Assembly (NCBI GenBank): GCA_021647985.1
Contig: JAKITQ010000025.1
Location: 1 to 41,648 of the forward strand
Direction: 5' to 3'
Source: Flavobacteriaceae bacterium
GTDB taxonomy: Bacteria; Bacteroidota; Bacteroidia; Flavobacteriales; Flavobacteriaceae
DNA length: 41,648 nt
Shown: in pieces, positions 35,759 through 41,648 of the stretch
Numbering within the stretch: the first letter of the stretch is position 1
Layout of the letters: each line of letters starts with the position of its first letter
Position numbers and translations under genes: made by a program
Notes under the pieces: generated by a model
The model's database searches: none
What the model was told of the DNA's origin: nothing
Seen by the model: the letters and a program-made list of their open reading frames with translations, nothing else

Positions 35759-35776
35759 AATTATTAAATTAAAAAG

Positions 35777-36736
35777 ATGAAATTTAGAACTGAATTAAAA
35801 ATCCCGCAAGGAATAAACTCTATAGATTACGATTCAAAAACCGTACTATTTGGATCTTGTTTTACTGAAAATATAAGAAAACATTTTAATTATTATAAAT
35901 TCCAAACGAATATAAATTCTCATGGTATTTTATTCAACCCAAAATCCATTGAGTATGCAATTCACGATTGTGTAAGTAACAGGGAATACAACCAACATGA
36001 TTTAGGTTATTTTGATAAACTTTGGTTAAGTTTTAATCATCACAGTAAATTTTCATCTATTTATTTAGCGAAAATTCTCGAAATGATTAATAAAAACATC
36101 ACTCAAACACATGAATCTCTAATAAATGCTTCACATATCGTCATCACTCTTGGAACATCATGGGTTTACCGATACAAGAAAACCGAAAATCTAGTTGCCA
36201 ATTGCCATAAAGTTCCTCAAAAAGAGTTTCATAGAGAATTATTGCAAATCGATCAAATTAAAGAAAGTTTAGATCAAATTATAGCTTTGATCGGAAAAAT
36301 AAATACCAAAGCAAACATTATTTTTACTGTAAGTCCGGTTAGACATGTAAAAGATGGTTTTGTTGAAAATACATTGAGTAAAGCATATTTGCAAGCTGCA
36401 ATTCATCAAGTTATTGATAATAAGAATACCTTTTATTTTCCTGCATTCGAAATTATGATGGACGACCTAAGAGATTATAGATTTTACAATAAGGATTTGT
36501 TACATCCTAACGAAATTGCGATGGATTATATTTGGGCAATTTTTAAAAAAACCTGGATTAGTAAAAGTGCATATCCCATGATGAAGAAAATAGACAAAAT
36601 TCAAAAATCTTTGAATCACAAAGCATTTAATGAAAATTCAGAAATGCATCAAGAATTTTTAGAAAAATTAGACACAAAAATTAAATTAATTACGGATAAA
36701 TACCCTCGAATTAATTTCAAAAAAAAGACAGTGTAA
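35777..36736 (+). CDS. GSCFA domain protein
   Basis: A 319-residue protein with the family name motif in VLFGSCFTENI (residues about 28-38), followed by INSHGILFNPKSIEYAIHDC. Further conserved blocks are HIVITLGTSWVYRY, NIIFTVSPVRHVKDG and LLHPNEIAMDYIW, which resemble the block order of SGNH/GDSL-type hydrolases (Ser in GSCF, late Asp/His near LLHP). The reaction is unknown. In Bacteroidota it is often next to alaS, as here. The stop codon lies inside the terminator hairpin of the convergent rhodanese gene. Confidence 0.93.
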   Translation: MKFRTELKIPQGINSIDYDSKTVLFGSCFTENIRKHFNYYKFQTNINSHGILFNPKSIEYAIHDCVSNREYNQHDLGYFDKLWLSFNHHSKFSSIYLAKILEMINKNITQTHESLINASHIVITLGTSWVYRYKKTENLVANCHKVPQKEFHRELLQIDQIKESLDQIIALIGKINTKANIIFTVSPVRHVKDGFVENTLSKAYLQAAIHQVIDNKNTFYFPAFEIMMDDLRDYRFYNKDLLHPNEIAMDYIWAIFKKTWISKSAYPMMKKIDKIQKSLNHKAFNENSEMHQEFLEKLDTKIKLITDKYPRINFKKKTV

Positions 36737-36747
36737 AAAACACTGTC
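36727..36747 (-). terminator. Terminator of the rhodanese gene, embedded in the GSCFA stop region
   Basis: On the minus strand GACAGTGT-TTTTT-ACACTGTC is followed by eight T residues, an ideal intrinsic terminator 24 nt after the rhodanese stop. Its sequence includes the last codons and stop of the convergent GSCFA gene (36734-36736), so coding and terminator functions share the same bases. Confidence 0.75.
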
Positions 36748-36771
36748 ATTTATAAATCTATTTTTTAATAG

Positions 36772-37083
36772 TTATTTTATACAATTAACAACATTACCCC
36801 ACGGGCCTCCATTAATTGCATCTACGTTATTTTGTTTTAGAATGTTAGCTGCTGAACCACTTCTAGCACCACTTCTACAACAAGTAATTATTGGTTTTCC
36901 AATTTTTTTTATTTCATCAATATGAAAACCTATTGTTTGTAAAGGAATGTTTTTTGATCCTTGTACATGGCCTTCAGCAAACTCTTGCTCTGTTCTTACA
37001 TCAATAACAACCGCTCCATTTTCTAAATACTCTTCTACAGATACGGTACTTGTACTCCCACCAAATAAATTGAAAAAACCCAT
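36772..37083 (-). CDS. Single-domain rhodanese
   Basis: A 103-residue rhodanese domain. The active-site loop CCRSGARSG holds the catalytic Cys (second of the CC pair expected). VIDVRTEQEFAEGHVQGSKN and IPLQTI are the family blocks. It has no signal peptide, so it is cytosolic. It could carry persulfide sulfur or simply bind sulfur acceptors; the substrate is unknown. Its promoter region is 37084-37163. Confidence 0.93.
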   Translation of the reverse strand: MGFFNLFGGSTSTVSVEEYLENGAVVIDVRTEQEFAEGHVQGSKNIPLQTIGFHIDEIKKIGKPIITCCRSGARSGSAANILKQNNVDAINGGPWGNVVNCIK

Positions 37084-37163
37084 ATATTAATTATTTTTTT
37101 AGTTTAATAATTTGCAAATTACGTACAAAAGTAAAACAAAATATGTAACCAGTGTTACATTTG

Positions 37164-37418
37164 TTATTTCTTTGCAGTTTGCATATAGTCTAAGGTGAAA
37201 TTTACCTTAGCTTTTACACCTAATTTCATTCCACTTTCATCAATAAAAAAATCAGGAGTATGATATGATGCTGAATCTTCTAGCTTAACATCTAGTGGTC
37301 TTCCTCCAACAAAGAAATACAAACCTGGAATTTCTTTTTTTTTGCATATCAGGATCCAGAGTTCTAATAGTTCCAATCATTTCCACTTCTTTAGGAATTA
37401 TGCTGTTTCTAACACTTC
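37164..37418 (-). pseudogene. M20-family amidohydrolase remnant with internal deletion
   Basis: The minus strand shows two pieces of one amidohydrolase. Upstream: SVRNSIIPKEVEMIGTIRTL followed by DPDMQ. Then, after a shift in an A9 run, EIPGLYFFVGG, and DSASYHTPDFFIDESGMKLG to the normal C-terminus. In intact M20D enzymes about 80-100 residues separate DPDMQ from the PG..FF segment, so the middle was deleted, apparently joined at the A-run. The N-terminal two thirds with the metal ligands is absent. Confidence 0.7.
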
Positions 37419-37663
37419 GTGTAATTCTGAGTTATGAATTAATGAAAAAAAAATCTCGCAAACGAAATAACTTGTCTGCGAGATCTCTAATATATTTAAC
37501 CATTCTTAACCCGAATTATCCACAGCTTTTCTATTCCAAAGCCAAACTACCTGCTACAATTGAAAATGCTCGAAATTTGTTTAGCTCAAAATTGGGTTAC
37601 AATTCTTTCTCCAAAAAATATCTGCGCTTCCCAATTTTATTGGCATTTTGACTTTTCATTACT
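37419..37663. other. Intergenic stretch between the amidohydrolase remnant and glnN
   Basis: One clear dyad, ATCTCGCA..TGCGAGAT (about 37452-37484). Reading frames on either strand lack recognisable features or family motifs; a plus-strand frame through it has no start context and was not accepted. Confidence 0.3.
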
Positions 37664-37665
37664 AA

Positions 37666-37686
37666 AACCCGTGAATAATACGGGTT
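37666..37686 (-). terminator. Terminator-like hairpin after glnN
   Basis: AACCCGT-ATTATTC-ACGGGTT on the minus strand, followed by TTAG, starts 5 nt after the glnN stop. The T-run is short, so termination may be partial. Confidence 0.5.
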
Positions 37687-37690
37687 AAAA

Positions 37691-39877
37691 CTATCTTGTA
37701 AATAACATCTCACGATATTTGGCTAATGGCCAAAGATTATCGTCAACCATTAATTCTAGTTTATCACAATGGTATCTTATTTCTTCAAAATACGGTCTTA
37801 CTTTTTCGCAGTAAGTAATCGATTTAGCTTCTACATCTTCCATTACATTTGCTTTTTTACGTTCGTCAATCATCAATTTAACTTTAATTGTGATACCGCT
37901 TATATGTTCAGATATAGATTTGATCAATTCCAATTGCTCTTTCGCAATAGACTCAAATTCTGAACCAAATACATCTTTTAAACCTGTAACATTTTTAATC
38001 AATACATTTTGATAATTTACTGCAGCTGGAATTACGTGATTCATTGAAATATCTCCCAAAACTCTTCCTTCAATTTGAATACGTAAAGAGTATTCATCCA
38101 ATTCAATTTCATGACGGGCTTCAATCTCAACCTTGCTCATTACCTCCATTTCGTCATAAAGATCAATCGTCTTTTTACTTACTTTGGCTCTTAAAGCAAC
38201 TGGTGTGGTTTTATTATTACTTAAACCTCTTCTAGCAGCCTCATCTTCCCATTCTTGTCCGTAACCATTACCTTCAAATAAAATATTTTTTGATGATTTA
38301 ATATATTCACGTAATACATTGAATATAGCTTCATCTTTTTTCAATTCTTTATTTGCAATTAATTTATCTACTTCAATTTTAAAATCTTTTAATTGTTTTG
38401 CAACAATGGTATTTAAAATTGTCATTGGGTTTGCACAATTTGCCATGGATCCGACGGCTCTGTATTCAAATTTATTTCCTGTAAAGGCAAAAGGAGAAGT
38501 TCGGTTTCTATCTGTATTGTCTAATAAAATTTCAGGAATTTTTCCAACTACATTTAATTTTAAATCTGTTTTTTCTTGAGGTGATAGCTTACCATTGGTA
38601 ACACCTTCTAGTTCTTTTAGAACATTGGTCAATTGCTCACCAATAAATACAGAAATAATTGCTGGAGGGGCTTCATTTGCGCCCAAGCGATGATCATTAC
38701 TAGCAGAAGCTATTCCCGCGCGCATCAACTCTTCATATTCATGAATTGCTTTGATGGTATTGATGAAAAAAGTTAAAAATTCTAAATTACGCATTGGCGT
38801 TTTACCAGGTCCTAATAAATTTACACCTGTATTGGTACTCAATGACCAGTTATTGTGTTTACCCGAACCGTTAATTCCTGCAAATGGTTTTTCATGCAAT
38901 AATAATTTAAAATTATGCTTTGAAGCAATTTTACCCATCACGTCCATCAATAAGGAGTTGTGGTCAACTGCTAAATTTGCTTCTTCATAAATTGGTGCCA
39001 ATTCAAATTGATTTGGAGCCACTTCGTTATGTCTGGTTTTTACAGGAATACCCAATTTCATACTTTCGTATTCCAGTTCACGCATAAAATTCAATGCTCT
39101 TTGCGGGATACTACCAAAATAATGATCGTCTAATTGTTGCCCTTTAGCAGAGGAATGACCTAGTAAGGTACGGCCTGTCATAATTAAATCTGGACGAGAA
39201 GTAGCCAATGCTTTATCAATTAAAAAATATTCTTGTTCCCAACCCAAAGATGCATTTACTTTGTTTACATTTCTATCAAAATATTTTGCTACAGCTGTTG
39301 CATGTTTGTCAATCGCTTGTAAAGCTCTTAGTAAAGGTGTTTTATTATCTAAGGCCTCACCAGTATATGCCACAAAAATTGTTGGAATACACAGGGTTGT
39401 CCCATAAACAAATGCTGGAGATGTTGGATCCCAGGCTGTATAGCCTCTTGCTTCAAATGTATTTCTTATTCCTCCGTTTGGAAAACTAGATGCATCTGGT
39501 TCTTGTTGTACCAATTCATTTCCTCCAAATCTTTCGATGGCATTTCCACCGCTTGTTGGTTCAAAAAAGGCATCATGTTTTTCTGCAGTACCTCCAGTTA
39601 ATGGTTGGAACCAGTGTGTGTAATGGCTTACGCCTTTTGACATGGCCCATTCTTTCATTGCAGAGGCAACTTGATCTGCAATCTTTCTATCTATTTTTGT
39701 GCCTTTGGTCATGGCACTCATAACTCCATTATATGCTTCTTTGGTTAAATATTGACGCATAGAATTTTCGCTAAATACATTGATACCAAAAGCTTCTGAA
39801 TGCTTTGTTGGTTCCGTAAATTTAATCGGTTTACGGTTAAAGGTTTCTCTTAGTGCTTGAAATCGAAAAGTTGTCAT
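37691..39877 (-). CDS. glnN: Glutamine synthetase type III
   Basis: A 728-residue enzyme, the size of GSIII and far longer than GSI (about 470). Conserved features include HYTHWFQPLTGGTAEKHDAF, ASLGWEQEYFLIDK, KTRHNEVAPNQFELAPIYEE, KPFAGINGSGKHNNWSLSTN and NDHRLGANEAPPAI. It makes glutamine from glutamate, ammonia and ATP as a dodecamer of double hexamers. It stands alone on the minus strand. GSIII is the main glutamine synthetase of many Bacteroidota. A TATTTTTG -7-like box lies just upstream of the start, without a clear TTG partner. Confidence 0.97.
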   Translation of the reverse strand: MTTFRFQALRETFNRKPIKFTEPTKHSEAFGINVFSENSMRQYLTKEAYNGVMSAMTKGTKIDRKIADQVASAMKEWAMSKGVSHYTHWFQPLTGGTAEKHDAFFEPTSGGNAIERFGGNELVQQEPDASSFPNGGIRNTFEARGYTAWDPTSPAFVYGTTLCIPTIFVAYTGEALDNKTPLLRALQAIDKHATAVAKYFDRNVNKVNASLGWEQEYFLIDKALATSRPDLIMTGRTLLGHSSAKGQQLDDHYFGSIPQRALNFMRELEYESMKLGIPVKTRHNEVAPNQFELAPIYEEANLAVDHNSLLMDVMGKIASKHNFKLLLHEKPFAGINGSGKHNNWSLSTNTGVNLLGPGKTPMRNLEFLTFFINTIKAIHEYEELMRAGIASASNDHRLGANEAPPAIISVFIGEQLTNVLKELEGVTNGKLSPQEKTDLKLNVVGKIPEILLDNTDRNRTSPFAFTGNKFEYRAVGSMANCANPMTILNTIVAKQLKDFKIEVDKLIANKELKKDEAIFNVLREYIKSSKNILFEGNGYGQEWEDEAARRGLSNNKTTPVALRAKVSKKTIDLYDEMEVMSKVEIEARHEIELDEYSLRIQIEGRVLGDISMNHVIPAAVNYQNVLIKNVTGLKDVFGSEFESIAKEQLELIKSISEHISGITIKVKLMIDERKKANVMEDVEAKSITYCEKVRPYFEEIRYHCDKLELMVDDNLWPLAKYREMLFTR

Positions 39878-40045
39878 ATTTAATTTTTTTTAATTGAAAG
39901 CACAAAAATATAAATTTTTACAATTAAAAACGAATTTACCCCATTTTTTTAGGGATAAACCTTTGTTATTACAACTCAAACAATAATCAACCCTGCTTTT
40001 TACAGGTTTGATAATTTAAAGTTAAAAATTTATGAAAAATTAATA

Positions 40046-40978
40046 TTACAACATCAAAGTAATAAAAATAACATAGCCTCCTAGTAGAATCAAGCCTTCT
40101 TTCCAAGTTAATTTCATTTTAATAGGCAAAAGAACCAATGGAAAAATTACTAACGCAAATACTAACATCCAAATAATATCACTAGTTAATAGACCCGAAT
40201 CTTGAACGGTTATTGGCGTTATCATAGAGGTGATACCTAGCACCGCTAATATATTAAACACGTTAGACCCAATTAAATTTCCAAGAGATATCGCTTTTTC
40301 TTTCTTAATAACAGCTATTATCGAAGCTGCTAATTCAGGAACACTGGTTCCAATGGAAATAATGGTTACTCCAATTATACGTTCGCTTACTCCAAATTGA
40401 TTCGCTAAATTCACTGCTCCTTTTATTAATAATTCTGAACCTAGCCACAAGCCTACTCCACCTATAATTAGAAACATAAGTCCTTTACCAATTGTTAATT
40501 CTTTAATATCATCAGGAGTTTCGTCAATTTCTAATATTTTTTGCAACTTTAATATATAAAATAAAAACGCAATTAATAATGCAAATAAAATAGCCCCTTC
40601 ATATCTTTGCAACACGCCATCAAAAGCAATAAAAATGTAGAATATAATGGATGACAACATCATGACCGGCCAATTCATTTTATAAAAGCTTTTCTCTACT
40701 TTTACGCTTGAAATAATGATGACAATACCGAGTACTAATCCCAAGTTTGCAATATTAGAACCAATAACATTTCCTATTGCTATATCAGCGTGGCCATTTA
40801 AAGCTGAATTCAAACTAACAATCAATTCAGGCATTGATGTTGCAAATGACACTACAGTCATGCCTATTACTGTTTTTGGAATACGCATCTTCAGTGATAT
40901 TCCTACAGCCGCTTTAAGCAACCAATTACCTCCTAAGATTAAAATAACAAATCCCGCAAGTAGTAACAGATAATCCAT
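40046..40978 (-). CDS. Calcium/sodium antiporter (YrbG/CaCA family)
   Basis: A 310-residue protein of about ten helices with the internal duplication of the CaCA superfamily. The alpha-repeats contain TVVSFATSMPELIVSLNSAL with GNVIGSNIANLGLVLG, and TIISIGTSVPELAASIIAVI with GNLIGSNVFNILAVLG. These carry the cation-coordinating Glu/Asn/Ser residues. It should exchange Ca2+ for Na+ (or a related cation) across the inner membrane. It is single, convergent to nothing; its 5' end faces the BlaI gene. Confidence 0.93.
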   Translation of the reverse strand: MDYLLLLAGFVILILGGNWLLKAAVGISLKMRIPKTVIGMTVVSFATSMPELIVSLNSALNGHADIAIGNVIGSNIANLGLVLGIVIIISSVKVEKSFYKMNWPVMMLSSIIFYIFIAFDGVLQRYEGAILFALLIAFLFYILKLQKILEIDETPDDIKELTIGKGLMFLIIGGVGLWLGSELLIKGAVNLANQFGVSERIIGVTIISIGTSVPELAASIIAVIKKEKAISLGNLIGSNVFNILAVLGITSMITPITVQDSGLLTSDIIWMLVFALVIFPLVLLPIKMKLTWKEGLILLGGYVIFITLML

Positions 40979-41061
40979 ATAAGATTTTTTGTAAATATAA
41001 ATGAATTAATTTGTTCGTGAAATAAGCAATTCTAAAATAAAAATATTAAAACTGTGTTAAA

Positions 41062-41077
41062 AACTATATTTCTAGTT
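41062..41077. promoter_or_regulatory. Operator-like dyad 1 of the BlaI gene
   Basis: AACTATATTTCTAGTT, a 16-bp imperfect dyad (AACTA..TAGTT) related at 13 of 16 positions to the dyad at 41082. It ends on the promoter TTG (41076-41078). Confidence 0.55.
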
Positions 41078-41105
41078 GTTTAACTATAGATATAGTTTAT
41101 CTTTG
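41076..41105 (+). promoter_or_regulatory. Promoter of the BlaI-type repressor gene
   Basis: TTG at 41076-41078 and TATCTTTG at 41098-41105 with exactly 19 bases between: a perfect Bacteroidota -33/-7 pair, 19 nt before the ATG. One dyad touches the TTG and another fills the spacer, the placement expected for repression. Confidence 0.75.
41082..41097. promoter_or_regulatory. Operator-like dyad 2 of the BlaI gene
   Basis: AACTATA-GA-TATAGTT, a perfect 7-2-7 palindrome occupying the promoter spacer. Centre-to-centre distance to dyad 1 is 20 bp, about two helical turns, so two repressor dimers could bind on one face. Confidence 0.65.
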
Positions 41106-41123
41106 AATTATATTTTATAACCT

Positions 41124-41489
41124 ATGGAAAAACTAACAAACAAAGAAGAAGAAATTTTAAGGGTATTGTGGAAACTGCAAAAAGCTTTTGTCAAAGAAGT
41201 TGTTGCTGAATTACCAGACCCTAAACCACATTACAATACAATTTCTACTATTATTCGAAATATGGAAGAGAAAGGTTTTGTTAAGCATGTTTCTTTTGGT
41301 AATACCTACCAATATATACCGAATGTATCCATAGAGACCTATAGAAAAAAATACATGCATAAAACCATTCAAAATTACTTTGAGAATTCTTATAAAAATG
41401 TGGTATCATTTTTTGCAAAAGAAGAAAAAATAAGTATTGAAGAATTAAAAGAAATAATTGCAAGTATCGAAAAAAACAAAATGAATTAA
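41124..41489 (+). CDS. BlaI/MecI/CopY-family transcriptional repressor
   Basis: A 121-residue winged-helix repressor. MEKLTNKEEEILRVLWKLQK and HYNTISTIIRNMEEKGFVKH are the BlaI/MecI helix-turn-helix and wing-side blocks; the C-terminal helices (SFFAKEEKISIEELKEIIAS) would dimerise. Related Bacteroidota repressors are normally followed by a BlaR1-type M56 sensor-protease; here only a repeat follows before the window ends, so the partner, if any, is not visible. Two tandem dyads over its own promoter suggest autorepression. Confidence 0.93.
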   Translation: MEKLTNKEEEILRVLWKLQKAFVKEVVAELPDPKPHYNTISTIIRNMEEKGFVKHVSFGNTYQYIPNVSIETYRKKYMHKTIQNYFENSYKNVVSFFAKEEKISIEELKEIIASIEKNKMN

Positions 41490-41511
41490 AATCCATCCGT
41501 CAGCTGATGGA

Positions 41512-41648
41512 CTGGACCCAATAATAGGAATCGACCCAAGGGTCGAGGTATTAACCAAGATCCCGCTAGATACTGAAACAAGTTCAGTACAAAAAGCGGG
41601 ATTAGTTCGACTAACTAAAAAATTGAAATTAATTTTTTAGAGTCTCAC
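41512..41648. repeat. 137-bp multi-hairpin intergenic repeat, copy 2 (may continue past the window)
   Basis: Matches 24572-24708 at 136 of 137 positions, in the same orientation, and ends at the window edge, so its true right border is unknown. It sits 22 nt after the BlaI stop, behind a separate hairpin (CCATC..GATGG) that has no equivalent in copy 1. All four stem-loops of copy 1 are unchanged. Confidence 0.75.

Noticed and set aside
37295-37651. A plus-strand frame of 118 codons.
   Set aside because: It runs antisense through the amidohydrolase remnant, has no family motif or start context and is explained by open shadow frames.
1-41648. CRISPR array, prophage or defence island.
   Set aside because: No regularly spaced repeats, cas-like, integrase, structural phage or restriction genes were seen on either strand.

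Overview
The window looks like a chromosomal piece of a Bacteroidota member, most likely Flavobacteriaceae. It is AT-rich, and several promoters fit the Bacteroidota form TTG-N17/19-TAnnTTTG. Ribosome binding sites are scarcely visible. The gene set is typical of the family: glutamine synthetase III, GSCFA protein, DUF6090, a PD40/SPOR envelope protein, a methionine synthase made as two polypeptides, and ribosomal protein L21 with a long Lys/Ala tail. No rRNA, tRNA, CRISPR array or prophage was seen.

Left part (1 to about 8.3 kb) is a decaying accessory region. It starts inside an IS1380-like transposase that abuts a shortened DUF6090 gene. Then come a DUF6090 remnant ending at a MITE-like element, a TPR lipoprotein gene broken twice at A-runs, a frameshifted and 3'-truncated acyl-CoA synthetase, a stub of a P1-family peptidase, and the last 64 codons of a sterol desaturase ending exactly at a 91-bp palindromic element. 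Intact among these are a DUF1624 membrane protein and a secreted prolyl oligopeptidase.

Middle part (8.3 to 14.4 kb) holds single housekeeping or envelope genes on the plus strand (CstA-type transporter, PD40-SPOR protein, YpfJ-type zinc metallopeptidase, GT9 glycosyltransferase) and thioredoxin on the minus strand. Dispersed repeats and hairpins separate them.

14.6 to 24.3 kb is one minus-strand methionine operon. A SAM-I riboswitch followed by an AT-rich terminator hairpin precedes a trifunctional MetX-like/aspartokinase/homoserine dehydrogenase fusion. Then come a homoserine sulfhydrylase (metZ), the homocysteine-binding half of MetH, the folate/B12/reactivation half of MetH, and metF. 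Together these cover activation of aspartate, homoserine formation and acylation, sulfhydrylation, methyl transfer and supply of methyl-folate. Only aspartate-semialdehyde dehydrogenase is missing from the aspartate-to-methionine route.

24.8 to 36.8 kb is conserved core: rplU-rpmA, a flippase overlapping dut, and a TPR protein on the plus strand. On the minus strand lies M23 peptidase-MerR-LemA-TPM-PaaE-like reductase-LysE. Then come alaS and a GSCFA protein. The right end carries a rhodanese, an M20 amidohydrolase remnant, glnN, a Ca/Na antiporter and a BlaI-type repressor whose promoter is covered by two tandem dyad operators. A 137-bp multi-hairpin intergenic repeat occurs at 24572 and again at 41512 with one mismatch.

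All family assignments come from reading motifs by eye; no database search was possible.
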